Below are positions 1-9,518 of a stretch of 64,000 nucleotides of DNA, piece after piece (position 1 is the stretch's first letter; every line of letters begins with the position of its first letter). The DNA is from Leeuwenhoekiella nanhaiensis (GTDB lineage: Bacteria; Bacteroidota; Bacteroidia; Flavobacteriales; Flavobacteriaceae): assembly GCF_002744755.1 (NCBI RefSeq), contig NZ_KZ319288.1, positions 186,001 to 250,000 of the forward strand, in the 5' to 3' direction. Below the pieces are notes generated by a model. That model was given only the letters and a program-made list of their open reading frames with translations. It was not told where the DNA came from and made no database searches. The position numbers and the translations under genes were made by a program.

Positions 1-1511
1 CCTTCCTTACGATTTACGTAAAGTTTTGTGTTGCGTATAACCACTTTAGAAGCTTCAATATCGTCAAAGAGTTTGATCTCGGTTTTACGCTCACGCCCTG
101 CTCCGTATTCCTTTTTAAGACGCTTAAAGTAGTCAATAGCAAACTCGGTAAGGTTGGCTAAATGATGCTTCACCTGAGCAATCTGATCTTCTAAAGCTTC
201 AATCTTTTGCTGCGCTTTATCAATATCGAATTTTGAAATACGCTTGATACGTATTTCGGTAAGACGCACGAGATCTTCTTCAATAACCGGTCGCTTTAAA
301 TGCGCGATGTGTGGTTTTAAACCTTCATCAATGGCTTTAAGCACTCCTTCCCAGGTTTCTTCTTCTTCAATATCCCGGTAAATTCGGTTCTCAATAAAAA
401 TACGCTCCAAAGAAGCATAATGCCATTGATTCTCCAGTTCTTCAAGCTGAATCTCCAATTCCTGACGCAACAGATCTTTGGTACGTTCTGTTGAAATTCG
501 AAGCATCTCGCTTACGCCAACAAATAAGGGTTTGTTATCTTCAATAACACAACCCAGTGGCGATATGGAAACTTCACAATTGGTAAATGCAAATAAGGCA
601 CCTATAGTCTTGTCGGGAGAAAGACCGGGTGGCAGATGAATCAGGATTTCAACCTCTGAAGAGGTATTATCCTCAATCTTTTTTATTTTAATCTTTCCTT
701 TATCATTTGCTTTTAAAATACTGTCTATCAACGAAGTGGTTGTGGTACTAAACGGTATTTCGGTAATGACTAAAGTATTCTTGTCTAACTGATTGATTTT
801 AGCCCGAACACGAACGCGACCACCGCGTTTTCCATCTTTGTAATCGCTGAAATCAGCTTCCCCGGCAGATGGAAAATCGGGTAATAGTTTGAATTTCTTG
901 CCCTGTAAATGCTTTATGGAACCATCGATGAGTTCGATGAAATTGTGGGGTAAAACCTTGGTACTTAAACCTACCGCAATACCTTCGGCTCCCTGAGCCA
1001 ACAGCAAGGGGAATTTTACCGGAAGATTTATAGGTTCTTTGCGACGACCATCATACGAAGCCTGCCAGTCGGTAATTTTCGGACTAAAAAGTACTTCGAG
1101 TGCAAATTTCGAAAGGCGTGCTTCAATATATCTCGAAGCCGCTGCGCTATCGCCGGTAAGGGTATTCCCCCAGTTGCCCTGCGTGTCAATGAGCAGATCT
1201 TTCTGCCCCATTTGTACCATCGCGTCAGCGATACTGGCGTCTCCGTGCGGGTGGTACTGCATGGTATGCCCTACAATATTGGCAACCTTGTTGTAACGCC
1301 CGTCATCCAGATCTTTCATGGAATGCATAATACGCCGCTGAACCGGTTTAAAACCGTCTTCAATGGCGGGAACAGCGCGCTCCAGAATTACATACGAGGC
1401 ATAATCGAGAAACCAGTCTTTAAACATCCCGGTCACACGGGTGATGGTCTCTCCTGAATTAAGCTCTTCAGATGGGTCTAAATTAGGATCTTCGTAATTT
1501 TCTTCGCTCAT
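1..1511 (-). CDS. parC: DNA topoisomerase IV subunit A (partial, C-terminus cut by window edge)
   Basis: The ATP-independent breakage-reunion subunit of topoisomerase IV, which unlinks daughter chromosomes together with ParE. About 503 residues are visible, starting MSEENYEDPN, and the frame stays open to base 1, so the C-terminal part lies outside the window. The type IIA winged-helix and tower region is clear: GFKPVQRRI near residues 53-61, YHPHGDASI near 86-94, and AASRYIEARL with the candidate catalytic tyrosine at Tyr128. It starts 35 bases after the parE stop on the same strand, so the two subunits are probably co-transcribed. A gyrA identity is possible from motifs alone, but the adjacent parE and the usual Bacteroidetes parE-parC pair favour parC. 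Confidence 0.93.
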   Translation of the reverse strand, partial: MSEENYEDPNLDPSEELNSGETITRVTGMFKDWFLDYASYVILERAVPAIEDGFKPVQRRIMHSMKDLDDGRYNKVANIVGHTMQYHPHGDASIADAMVQMGQKDLLIDTQGNWGNTLTGDSAAASRYIEARLSKFALEVLFSPKITDWQASYDGRRKEPINLPVKFPLLLAQGAEGIAVGLSTKVLPHNFIELIDGSIKHLQGKKFKLLPDFPSAGEADFSDYKDGKRGGRVRVRAKINQLDKNTLVITEIPFSTTTTSLIDSILKANDKGKIKIKKIEDNTSSEVEILIHLPPGLSPDKTIGALFAFTNCEVSISPLGCVIEDNKPLFVGVSEMLRISTERTKDLLRQELEIQLEELENQWHYASLERIFIENRIYRDIEEEETWEGVLKAIDEGLKPHIAHLKRPVIEEDLVRLTEIRIKRISKFDIDKAQQKIEALEDQIAQVKHHLANLTEFAIDYFKRLKKEYGAGRERKTEIKLFDDIEASKVVIRNTKLYVNRKE

Positions 1512-1546
1512 AGTGATCTGACTGGCAGATTATTGGGGGTTCACAT

Positions 1547-3403
1547 TTAATTCTCTAAAACCGGATCGAGTTCTACTTTCAGGTTATTGATGATAAACTT
1601 TTGACGGTCCGGGGTGTTTTTGCCCATATAAAAAGCTAAAATCTCTTCAATAGACATCGCTTCATCAAGCATAATAGGCGCCAGGCGTATGCTGTCGCCA
1701 ATAAAGTGTTTAAATTCATCTGGCGAAATCTCACCAAGCCCTTTAAATCGGGTGATTTCCGGTTTGCCGCTGAGTTCTTCAATAGCATCCCTGCGCTCCT
1801 GCTCGCTATAGCAGTAAATGGTTTTTTTCTTATTACGAACCCGGAATAAAGGTGTTTCCAAAATATACAGGTGTCCTTCTTTAATCAATTCGGGGAAAAA
1901 CTGCAGGAAAAAGGTGATCAACAGTAAACGAATGTGCATCCCGTCAACATCGGCATCGGTAGCAATCACAATATTGTTGTACCGCAGGTCCTCCATCGAT
2001 TCTTCAATGTTGAGAGCCGATTGTAACAGATTAAATTCTTCATTCTCATACACGATTTTCTTGGTCATGTTGTATGAGTTGAGCGGCTTTCCGCGTAAGC
2101 TAAATACCGCCTGCGTGTTCACATCACGCGACTTGGTGATTGACCCTGAAGCCGAATCTCCCTCGGTAATAAAAAGCGTGCTCTCCAGATTGCGCTCTTT
2201 CTTACTGTCGGTCAAATGAATTCGGCAATCGCGTAGCTTTTTATTGTGCAGACTCGCTTTTTTAGCGCGCTCTTTGGCCAGTTTGCGTATTCCGCTCAGT
2301 TCAGTACGCTCCCGCTCTGCCTGTAATATCTTACGCTGAATTTTATCAGCCGTTTCGGGGTTTTTATGCAGGTAATTATCAAGCTTAGTCTTTAGAAAAT
2401 CGTTGATATAGGTACGTACCGTCGGAAGGTCACCGCCCATATCGGTTGAGCCCAGTTTGGTTTTGGTTTGCGATTCAAAAACAGGCTCCATCACCTTGAT
2501 GCTTATAGCCGAAACAATAGATTTTCGAATATCTGAAGCATCGTAGTTTTTATTGAAGAATTCGCGTATGGTTTTTACTACCGCTTCGCGAAAAGCAGCC
2601 AAGTGCGTTCCACCCTGCGTCGTGTTTTGTCCATTTACAAACGAGTGGTATTCTTCGGAATATTGCGTGCGGCTGTGGGTCATCGCCACCTCAATATCGT
2701 CACCGCGTAAGTGAATTATGGGGTACAGTACGTCATTTTCCGCAATACGGTCACCCAACAAGTCTTTAAGGCCGTTTTCCGAATAAAACTTTTCACCGTT
2801 AAAAACGATGGTAAGTCCGGGATTGAGATACACGTAGTTTTTAAGCATACGTGCTACATACTCATTCCGGAACTTGTAATTCTTAAAAATCGTCTCATCG
2901 GGTACAAAGGTTACCTTGGTCCCTTTTCTGCGCGAGGTTTCCTCTAAAAATTCCTCGTCTTTGAGGTTTCCACGTTCAAACTCAGCAGCTGCCGATTTGC
3001 CATCCCGTGTAGATTCAACCCTAAAATACTCCGAAAGCGCGTTTACCGCTTTGGTACCAACCCCATTAAGACCTACCGATTTTTTGAAGGCCCTTGAATC
3101 GTATTTACCACCGGTATTCATCTTAGAAACCACATCAACCACTTTACCCAATGGAATCCCACGACCGTAATCGCGAATAATTACCCGGGTGCCCTGAATA
3201 CTGACTTCGATGGTCTTACCCGCGCCCATAACAAACTCGTCAATCGAGTTGTCAAGCACTTCTTTGAGTAGAATGTAAATCCCGTCATCTGCACTGGAAC
3301 CGTCACCCAGTTTACCGATGTACATACCGGGACGCATACGAATATGTTCCTTCCAGTCAAGGGATCTGATATTATCTTCGGTGTATTTAGTTTCTTCTGA
3401 CAT
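1547..3403 (-). CDS. parE: DNA topoisomerase IV subunit B
   Basis: The ATPase subunit of topoisomerase IV. The GHKL ATPase domain opens with [10 protein letters not shown] (candidate catalytic Glu48 and Mg-binding Asn52) and carries DYGRGIP and [10 protein letters not shown]. The TOPRIM domain has EGDSASG at 414-420 and DADVDG near 483-488, and the protein ends with a short GyrB/ParE C-terminal domain (RFKGLGE). At 618 residues it has the short ParE-like length rather than the GyrB lengths with insertions. parC follows 35 bases downstream on the same strand. About 209 bases upstream separate it from the DUF2461 gene, and no clear promoter was seen there. Confidence 0.95.
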   Translation of the reverse strand: MSEETKYTEDNIRSLDWKEHIRMRPGMYIGKLGDGSSADDGIYILLKEVLDNSIDEFVMGAGKTIEVSIQGTRVIIRDYGRGIPLGKVVDVVSKMNTGGKYDSRAFKKSVGLNGVGTKAVNALSEYFRVESTRDGKSAAAEFERGNLKDEEFLEETSRRKGTKVTFVPDETIFKNYKFRNEYVARMLKNYVYLNPGLTIVFNGEKFYSENGLKDLLGDRIAENDVLYPIIHLRGDDIEVAMTHSRTQYSEEYHSFVNGQNTTQGGTHLAAFREAVVKTIREFFNKNYDASDIRKSIVSAISIKVMEPVFESQTKTKLGSTDMGGDLPTVRTYINDFLKTKLDNYLHKNPETADKIQRKILQAERERTELSGIRKLAKERAKKASLHNKKLRDCRIHLTDSKKERNLESTLFITEGDSASGSITKSRDVNTQAVFSLRGKPLNSYNMTKKIVYENEEFNLLQSALNIEESMEDLRYNNIVIATDADVDGMHIRLLLITFFLQFFPELIKEGHLYILETPLFRVRNKKKTIYCYSEQERRDAIEELSGKPEITRFKGLGEISPDEFKHFIGDSIRLAPIMLDEAMSIEEILAFYMGKNTPDRQKFIINNLKVELDPVLEN

Positions 3404-3612
3404 ACGTGTATTGCCTTAAAAGCCGGTTGTAAGGCGTTAAAAATGCATTAAGTTAAACGTGGTGAGGTAAACCTCAACCGGTTTAGTCTCGATTATCGAG
3501 GAGCGGGATGATTGCTAATATAGGACTTCAACGACGGTTTTTAAAGCCGAAAAAATCAAAGTAATTAACAAAGTTTTCAAGAATTGAAAAATGATTTCTT
3601 ATAAATTGAAAA

Positions 3613-4290
3613 TCAGATTATAGGTTCGCCGTTGAGATCAGTGGTTAAAACTTCGGTCATATAATTAAAAAACGGAAGCATTAACTTGAAATGGCTCAGT
3701 AAGTTCTCCTGAAAATCGGGCTGAAGCACTTCAGCATCTGTAAAATCGTGCTTCACTGCAAATTTCTTGTTGCGTATCAGATCAATATTAGGATCTTCCT
3801 TGCTAAAACCCTTTGGTGCGGTTTTAACCACATCATCCTGCATAAAGCCTCCAAATGCTTTTTTAAATTCCTTTTGAGAAAGGATGTCGCGTATGGGCTG
3901 AGCGTCAACTTCAAATTCTTTACGAATTCGCAATAAATCGCCAGATTCGGGAGCAAAAAATCCACCTCCAACAAAACTTTTACCCGGCGCTATTTGAAAA
4001 TAATAACTTCCTCTGCGCATCACTCCTTCCCGGTAGAATATAACACTGCGATTGGTTTTGTAGGGCTGCTTGTTTTTGCTGAAACGCACATCACGATAAA
4101 TGCGAAATACTTTTTCGCGCTCAATTACATCAAATTGCTGCATCTGGTCGCGCGTATTCTTACAGAACTTTTTAAACCCCTGTTCGTGCTTTTTAAATTC
4201 GCCTTTGTGGGCGTCAAACCAATCGCGATTATTGTTCTCCCTTAATTCTTTTAAAAATTCAAAATAAGCCTGAAACTCGTGTTGAGACAT
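3613..4290 (-). CDS. DUF2461 (TIGR02453) family protein
   Basis: A 225-residue soluble protein that matches the DUF2461 family along its full length: FLKELRENNNRDWFDAHK at the N-terminus, then RIYRDVRFSKNKQPYKTN, and YYFQIAPGKSFVGGGFF in the middle. The family is widespread in bacteria and fungi and its biochemical role is not established. The gene stands alone on the minus strand, between parE and a divergently read membrane protein gene. No signal peptide or membrane segment is seen. The family call is firm; no function is claimed. Confidence 0.85.
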   Translation of the reverse strand: MSQHEFQAYFEFLKELRENNNRDWFDAHKGEFKKHEQGFKKFCKNTRDQMQQFDVIEREKVFRIYRDVRFSKNKQPYKTNRSVIFYREGVMRRGSYYFQIAPGKSFVGGGFFAPESGDLLRIRKEFEVDAQPIRDILSQKEFKKAFGGFMQDDVVKTAPKGFSKEDPNIDLIRNKKFAVKHDFTDAEVLQPDFQENLLSHFKLMLPFFNYMTEVLTTDLNGEPII

Positions 4291-4395
4291 AGAAATCGAT
4301 GCGTTTAAGATGTTTTATTAACCAATGCGAAGTACACAATTGATCATTTAAAATTGAAATTAGTATTTTAGATGCCAACCAAAGATAACCTAATT

Positions 4396-4836
4396 ATGAG
4401 TGCTACACGACCGCCCCGCAGTTTTTGGATTATCACATCTCTAGCTATTTTCTGGAATTTAATGGGTTTTATAGCCTTTACAAGCCAGTCATTTATGAGT
4501 AGCGCTATGCTGGCAGAATTACCTCCTGATCAGGCTGAACTCATTCGTCAAACGCCGCAATGGTTAAAAGGCGTTTTTGCCGTGGCTACCATCACCGGTC
4601 TTTTAGGCAGTTTTCTATTGGTTTTACTTCGCAGCGCTGCAACTACCCTATTTCTCATTTCTTTGGTAGGCGTGTTAATACAGATGGGGTATTCGCTGTT
4701 TGCAACAAACGCGCTACAGGTATATGGAATTCTTCAGGGATTGCTGCTACCCTTGTTTGTAGTTATAATAGCAGTCTATCTGTATATTTTCAGTAGAAGG
4801 TGTGCCGCAAAAGGGTATTTGAGGCGTTCGTCATAG
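4396..4836 (+). CDS. Small four-helix integral membrane protein, unknown function
   Basis: About 146 residues beginning MSATRPPRSFW, with four hydrophobic segments (around residues 12-30, 58-76, 82-100 and 106-126). It is not recognised as a named family with certainty. The reading frame is open 24 bases further upstream to a second ATG at 4372, but the start at 4396 places the first membrane helix close to the N-terminus. It runs convergently into corA and overlaps the corA 3' end by six bases. No conserved polar or metal-binding motif stands out. Confidence 0.6.
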   Translation: MSATRPPRSFWIITSLAIFWNLMGFIAFTSQSFMSSAMLAELPPDQAELIRQTPQWLKGVFAVATITGLLGSFLLVLLRSAATTLFLISLVGVLIQMGYSLFATNALQVYGILQGLLLPLFVVIIAVYLYIFSRRCAAKGYLRRSS

Positions 4837-5946
4837 CCATTTTTTCCGCTTGAAATAATAAAGCAGCAAAAAGAAAATGATAAACATCAGTCCCCAAAGA
4901 TAGAAATAACCGTAACGCAGGTTCAGTTCAGGAATGTATTCAAAATTCATCCCGTAGATCCCCGCCATAAACGTAAGCGGTATGAATATACTTGAAATGA
5001 TGGTCAATACTTTCATGACTTCGTTCATACGATTGCTGATGGTTGTCATATACATATCCATCAGACCCCAGGTCATCTCGCGGTAAATATCAATACTATC
5101 AGAAACCTGCACTACGTGATCGTATAAATCGCGGATATACGTAACCGTACGCTCATCAATAAGCTGACTGTCAATTTTCTCAAGCCGGTTTACCACTTCC
5201 CTAAAAGGAAACACCGCCTTTCTAAGTCGCAATACTTCGCGTTTTAAATCCTGAATGTCCTGCGTGATATCCTGCTCTGCCTGGTTTGAAAACAGAATGT
5301 CTTCAAGCGTCTCAATACGGTCGCTCATCGTCTCGATCAGCGTAAAATAATGGTCCACCACCGCATCCATAATAGCAAACATCAAATAATCAGCACCTGC
5401 ATTGCGCACGCGACCTTTGGCATTTGCTATACGCATACGCAGGGAATCAAAAACATCACCGTCTGCTTCCTGAAAGGTTATCAGATAATTTTCTCCTAAA
5501 ACTAAACTGATGTGCTCATTCATAAAAGCTCCATCCTCGTTGAAATAAAGCATCTTAAAAACCACGAAAAGGTAGTTAGGGTATTCATCAATTTTAGGAC
5601 GCTGATTGGTATCTACAATATCCTCGAGAATAAGGGGATGAAGATCATAGTGCTGTCCTAATTTTTCAATCTGATCAGTATGTGCAAGTCCGTTAATATT
5701 TATCCACGAAATTTCACCGGGTTTCTGTTTGTCAAAGGCTATCGAAATATCATTACCCTGCTCAATTTTATAATCATGTGGTGTATATTCAATGAGTTCA
5801 ACCGAAACGTGCTTTTGCTCTTTACTACCGGTGTAGGTAAGCGTGCCCGGAACATCATTCTTGAGCATTTTATGTGCGCTCTTAATCTTGGGAATACGCG
5901 GCATTCGTGGAAGCTTAGGCTTCTTGATCTTTATATGTTTGTTCAT
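4831..5946 (-). CDS. corA: CorA-type magnesium/cobalt transporter
   Basis: An inner-membrane divalent cation channel of the CorA family, 371 residues. A long acidic cytoplasmic domain (including RPKIDEYPNYLFVVFK) is followed by a helical stalk and two C-terminal membrane helices. The selectivity signature YGMNFEYIPEL follows the first helix, as required for CorA, and the protein ends with the positively charged RKKWL tail. The N-terminus has an extra run of Lys/Pro (residues 1-30), a mild extension. The upstream PfpI gene is separated from it by a strong hairpin terminator, so corA is probably transcribed on its own. Confidence 0.92.
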   Translation of the reverse strand: MNKHIKIKKPKLPRMPRIPKIKSAHKMLKNDVPGTLTYTGSKEQKHVSVELIEYTPHDYKIEQGNDISIAFDKQKPGEISWININGLAHTDQIEKLGQHYDLHPLILEDIVDTNQRPKIDEYPNYLFVVFKMLYFNEDGAFMNEHISLVLGENYLITFQEADGDVFDSLRMRIANAKGRVRNAGADYLMFAIMDAVVDHYFTLIETMSDRIETLEDILFSNQAEQDITQDIQDLKREVLRLRKAVFPFREVVNRLEKIDSQLIDERTVTYIRDLYDHVVQVSDSIDIYREMTWGLMDMYMTTISNRMNEVMKVLTIISSIFIPLTFMAGIYGMNFEYIPELNLRYGYFYLWGLMFIIFFLLLYYFKRKKWL

Positions 5947-5976
5947 TATTAGAATCTATCAGATTTAAAAATAGAA

Positions 5977-6000
5977 AAAGTCCGTCAAAAGACGGACTTT
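5977..6000 (-). terminator. Rho-independent terminator after the PfpI/DJ-1 gene
   Basis: A perfect 10-bp stem (5977-5986 with 5991-6000) closes a four-base loop. On the minus strand it is followed by a T-rich tract. It lies between the stop of the PfpI-type gene and the start of corA on the same strand, so it should separate the two transcripts. Confidence 0.8.
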
Positions 6001-6022
6001 ACAAAATCTAATTATGATTTTC

Positions 6023-6568
6023 TTATGCGTGTTGCAACTCGTGCTTGCCTTCTTTAATCTCTTCGATTAATTTAGCGTTAAATGCGGGTAAGTCGTTTGG
6101 ATTACGGCTGGTTACTAATGCCTCATCAGTAACTACTTCCTGATCAACCCATAATGCTCCTGCATTTTCTAAGTCTTTACGTATTGAAGGAAATGAAGTC
6201 ATTGTTCTACCTTTAACAACATCTGCACTGATTAGTGTTTGTGGTCCGTGGCAAATTGCTGCTACGGGCTTATGTTGTTTAAAGAAATCACGTACAAATA
6301 CCAGCGCGGTTTCATTGCGTCTTAATTTATCCGGATTGATTACTCCGCCCGGTAATACCAAAGCATTATAATCTTTAGCAGACACTTTGTCTAAGGTTTT
6401 ATCTACATTATAGGAGTTAGACCAATTTCCATCTGCCCATCCTTTTATTTTTCCGGCTTCTTCACTAATAATATGTACTTCAAAACCTTCTTTTTTCATC
6501 GCCTCTAATGGGGATTTAAGTTCGCTTTCTTCAAATCCGTTAGTGGCTAATATTGCTATCTTTTTCAT
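6023..6568 (-). CDS. PfpI/DJ-1 family type 1 glutamine amidotransferase-like protein
   Basis: A 181-residue DJ-1/PfpI-superfamily protein, related to general stress proteins such as YraA/Gsp18 and to deglycases. The nucleophile elbow is VAAICHGPQTL, giving a candidate catalytic cysteine followed by histidine. The start is KKIAILATNGFEESEL, with the conserved glutamate that lowers the cysteine pKa, and LVLPGGVINPD lies in the middle. The substrate cannot be told from sequence. Two similar inverted repeats (6623-6669) lie upstream near a weak -7-like box and may be its operators. A terminator follows the gene. Confidence 0.88.
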   Translation of the reverse strand: MKKIAILATNGFEESELKSPLEAMKKEGFEVHIISEEAGKIKGWADGNWSNSYNVDKTLDKVSAKDYNALVLPGGVINPDKLRRNETALVFVRDFFKQHKPVAAICHGPQTLISADVVKGRTMTSFPSIRKDLENAGALWVDQEVVTDEALVTSRNPNDLPAFNAKLIEEIKEGKHELQHA

Positions 6569-6606
6569 ATCTCGTTGTATTTTTTGGTTATACTTAATTA
6601 CTAATG

Positions 6607-6669
6607 TAAAGATAGCGTAAAGCCCTGTTTATAAGGGTTAAGAGCGGGTTAAACCCTGTGTCTATAGGG
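6607..6669 (-). promoter_or_regulatory. Tandem inverted repeats upstream of the PfpI/DJ-1 gene
   Basis: Two related imperfect palindromes, CCCTGTTTATAAGGG at 6623-6637 and CCCTGTGTCTATAGGG at 6654-6669, are spaced 31 bases apart and both are followed by TTA. On the minus strand a near-consensus -7 box (one mismatch to TAnnTTTG) lies at 6607-6614. The repeats would then cover the upstream promoter region, as paired operator sites often do. They could instead be 3' hairpins of the converging truA-like transcript, although no T-run follows. Confidence 0.35.
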
Positions 6670-6717
6670 TTAATCTTTGTTAAATCAGGACTGGTTTAAG
6701 TTAATTTAGCACAAGCT

Positions 6718-7503
6718 TTAATCCTGAAGTGTCACGCTTTGCAAAATAAGTCCTGAAGCCTGCGCTATGTGGGTAAGTTTAAATTCCTGAGATCCATCAA
6801 GACTGCGCTTAAAATCAGCCATACTAAGTACCCCAGAGCCCAGATCGAATAAAGCTCCCATCATTAAACGTACCTGATGGCGTTTAAAACCCTCGCCTAC
6901 GACTCTAAAGACATAAGACGTTTCAGGAAAAAAACTGGCCGAGTACAGGGTATTGTTTTCGACTACGGCTTTCTCAACAGTCATAGTAGTTTGAGTCTCG
7001 GGATTCGCCTTATAGGCATAATTGCGGAAATCGTGTTCTCCTTCCATCAAACCTGCACCTTCCTGCATCAGTTTGATATCTAAATCATCCCTGAAATTGA
7101 TCATAAAAGGTGCACAGAACGGGTGATTTTTGGTTCCAAAAGAAAACAAATAGATGTATTCTTTAAGCTTGGGTGCCTGAATGATGTTGGTCTGCTCCTG
7201 AACCTGTTTGATTTCAAGCAAACGCACGTCCTGCGGAAGGTTCGCGTTAAATACCTGAAGAAACGTATCTAAATCCAAAGCTTCATCCCGCAGCACCAAT
7301 TCGACATAGGTTTCATTTACCGAAACTTTTGCATCGGTGCGCCCTGCCGCGATAAATTTAAAGTTGTTGTGGTTGAGTACATATTTTAAGGTACGCTGCA
7401 TCATGCGCTCTACCGTCAATAAATCGGGCTGCTTTTGCCAGCCGTGATACCGGAAGCCCAGGTATTGTATTTTTAAAAGGTAGTAGTGTTCCGTTTTAAA
7501 CAT
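6718..7503 (-). CDS. TruA-family tRNA pseudouridine synthase, diverged
   Basis: TruA-type pseudouridine synthases isomerise uridines in the tRNA anticodon stem-loop. This 261-residue protein has the family start (LKIQYLGFRYHGWQKQP) and the catalytic-aspartate motif AAGRTDAKVSV, and near the C-terminus FRVVGEGFKRHQVRLMMGAL. The catalytic Asp is present, but the usual GRTDxGVHA is changed to GRTDAKVSV, so it may be a second, divergent TruA paralogue rather than the main enzyme. It is the last gene before a 317-base gap and is not obviously part of an operon. Confidence 0.8.
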   Translation of the reverse strand: MFKTEHYYLLKIQYLGFRYHGWQKQPDLLTVERMMQRTLKYVLNHNNFKFIAAGRTDAKVSVNETYVELVLRDEALDLDTFLQVFNANLPQDVRLLEIKQVQEQTNIIQAPKLKEYIYLFSFGTKNHPFCAPFMINFRDDLDIKLMQEGAGLMEGEHDFRNYAYKANPETQTTMTVEKAVVENNTLYSASFFPETSYVFRVVGEGFKRHQVRLMMGALFDLGSGVLSMADFKRSLDGSQEFKLTHIAQASGLILQSVTLQD

Positions 7504-7820
7504 GCTTCAAAAATAATAATCTTCTACCAAGCCACTTGGTTTAAATCATAAATCAGAGAGGATTTAGAATCTAAGCTTTATTGAATTCGGGTAATTTCCC
7601 TTTTTAAAAGGGGGAATTATACAACAACATTTATCTAAATTTGAAATGTCTGTTAGTAAAGCCGACAAATAAACTACTTCGGGGTAATCCCAAGAGGTAG
7701 TATGGTAACGTAAATTTTCGATTTTGAGGTGAACCCTGAACGTTTTCTTAGGCGATGCCAATAAAATTCGTTTAGTCTGTAAAGACGGGTCACAACCACC
7801 CGATAAAGCTTGAACCATTT
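7504..7820. other. Intergenic region between divergent truA-like and cysE genes
   Basis: No supported gene is seen. It contains a short inverted repeat close to the truA-like start (around 7527-7541), an imperfect T/A and C/G-rich palindrome at 7593-7618, and a TAAATTTG box at 7636-7643 that fits the Bacteroidetes -7 consensus on the plus strand, 178 bases before cysE. No matching -33 element is evident. The open frames in this gap show no recognisable protein features. Confidence 0.4.
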
Positions 7821-8612
7821 ATGGTAAATAAACTCAGTATCATTCAGCAAATAAAGGCGCATAAAAAAAACGCCAAACTCAATTATAAACTCAAGGAAGA
7901 CGCGCAACTTTTCACCAAAGAGCTTTTCAATACCTTATTTAATTATCCTACCGATCTGGATGCCGGTCTTGATAGGCTTGAAAGGCTTTTCGAAGAACTA
8001 GTAGAACTGGCGTGCTGGGAGATTGATAAAAAATGCAGTAAGGTATGGGACGATTATGTAGCCGAACTCCCTGAGATTTTAAGAATGCTCAATCTGGATG
8101 CTGAAGCTATCTATAAAAACGATCCCGCTGCGGAAAGTATTGAAGAGGTTTACCTCGCCTATCCGGGATTTTATGCCATTGCCATTTACAGGTTGAGTAA
8201 TGCGCTTTATAAAAAAGGATTTCCCATCGTGCCGCGTCTGATGACCGAATATGCCCATCACGTGACCGGTGTTGACATCAATCCCGGTGCGACCATAGGA
8301 GAACATTTTTTTATGGATCACGCCACGGGTATTGTAATTGGCGAAACAGCTGTGATTAAAAACCACGTAAAACTTTATCAGGGTGTAACCCTTGGTGCTT
8401 TAAGTGTTGCCAAAGAGCTGGAATCTGTTAAACGACATCCTACCATTGAAGATCACGTGACCATCTACGCTAATGCGACCATTCTGGGCGGTGAGACCGT
8501 CATTGGCTCAAACAGCATTATAGGCGGTAACGTATGGCTTACCAAGTCGGTTCCCTCCTATTCCCTGGTTTCACATAAGCCCGAGATTCTCATCAGAGAG
8601 CTCGAAAAATAA
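7821..8612 (+). CDS. cysE: Serine O-acetyltransferase
   Basis: Makes O-acetylserine from serine and acetyl-CoA, the first step of cysteine synthesis. It has 263 residues: a helical N-terminal part, then a left-handed beta-helix of hexapeptide repeats (GVDINPGATIGEHFFMDHATG and onward, residues about 150-255). The DHATG and GETAVIKNHV stretches carry the usual catalytic Asp/His region. It ends 21 bases before the cysteine synthase start on the same strand, so the product and the next enzyme are probably made together. The EpsC name is also used for this family. Confidence 0.92.
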   Translation: MVNKLSIIQQIKAHKKNAKLNYKLKEDAQLFTKELFNTLFNYPTDLDAGLDRLERLFEELVELACWEIDKKCSKVWDDYVAELPEILRMLNLDAEAIYKNDPAAESIEEVYLAYPGFYAIAIYRLSNALYKKGFPIVPRLMTEYAHHVTGVDINPGATIGEHFFMDHATGIVIGETAVIKNHVKLYQGVTLGALSVAKELESVKRHPTIEDHVTIYANATILGGETVIGSNSIIGGNVWLTKSVPSYSLVSHKPEILIRELEK

Positions 8613-8633
8613 ATTTACCTCAAAAAATCATTC

Positions 8634-9518
8634 ATGAATTTTTCTATAGAACGCTTAATCGGTAATACTCCACTGGTTGAATCGAAAGTTTTAAATACCA
8701 ATCCTAAGGTAAAACTGCTCTTTAAGCTTGAAGGGCAAAATCCCGGTGGTAGTGTAAAAGACCGCGCAGCCTATAATATGATCACTGCCGCACTAGAACG
8801 TGGCGAAATTTCCAAAGAAACCAAACTCATTGAAGCGACCAGCGGTAACACAGGGATCGCACTGGCTATGATTGCGGCTATGTACGGCCTCGATCTTGAA
8901 ATTGTTATGCCCGAAAATGCTACTAAAGAACGTGTACAAACTATGCGGGCCTACGGTGCAACCGTTATTCTTACTCCGGCAGACGTAGGTATAGAAGGAG
9001 CTCGAGATTTTGCGGAAGCTAAAGTTAAAAATGAGGGGTACTTTATGTTTAATCAGTTTGCCAATCCCGATAACTGGAAAGCACATTACAAGACTACGGG
9101 ACCTGAAATCTGGAAAGATACGGAAGGAAAGGTCACGCATTTTGTTTCCTCTATGGGAACTACAGGGACTATAATGGGAACTTCTACCTACTTAAAGGAA
9201 CAAAGCAAAGAGGTGCAGATTGTGGGCGTACAACCTACAGATGAATCCAGCATTCCCGGAATACGCAAATGGCCCCAGGAATATCTGCCAAAAATATTTG
9301 ACGCCAAAAAGGTTGATCAGATTCTTGAAGTAAGTGAAGCTGACGCACGGGTTATGGCAAAAAGATTAGCGGAAGAGGAAGGCATTTTTAGCGGAATGAG
9401 TAGCGGCGGAGCTACCGTTGCAGCCCTGCGCCTTTGCCAAAAGCTCGAAGAGGGCCTTGTGGTTTCTATAATCTGTGATCGCGGAGATCGCTATTTATCA
9501 TCAGACCTATTTGATTGA
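8634..9518 (+). CDS. cysM: Cysteine synthase (CysM-like O-acetylserine sulfhydrylase)
   Basis: A PLP enzyme that converts O-acetylserine and sulfide to cysteine. It has 294 residues. The PLP lysine is Lys42 in GGSVKDRAA, the substrate loop is EATSGNTGIAL, and the phosphate loop is SSMGTTGTIMG. The short length and the KWPQEYLP segment favour the CysM (B) subtype over CysK. It follows serine acetyltransferase directly. Its last 44 bases overlap the longest frame of the following DUF1853 gene. Confidence 0.9.
   Translation: MNFSIERLIGNTPLVESKVLNTNPKVKLLFKLEGQNPGGSVKDRAAYNMITAALERGEISKETKLIEATSGNTGIALAMIAAMYGLDLEIVMPENATKERVQTMRAYGATVILTPADVGIEGARDFAEAKVKNEGYFMFNQFANPDNWKAHYKTTGPEIWKDTEGKVTHFVSSMGTTGTIMGTSTYLKEQSKEVQIVGVQPTDESSIPGIRKWPQEYLPKIFDAKKVDQILEVSEADARVMAKRLAEEEGIFSGMSSGGATVAALRLCQKLEEGLVVSIICDRGDRYLSSDLFD

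Noticed and set aside
1039-1457. Open frames on the plus strand opposite parC
   Set aside because: They lie fully within parC on the other strand, have no recognisable domain and begin and end without regard to any gene boundary.
7564-7907. Open frames on the minus strand before cysE
   Set aside because: They overlap the cysE start or the intergenic gap, have unusual composition and show no family features.
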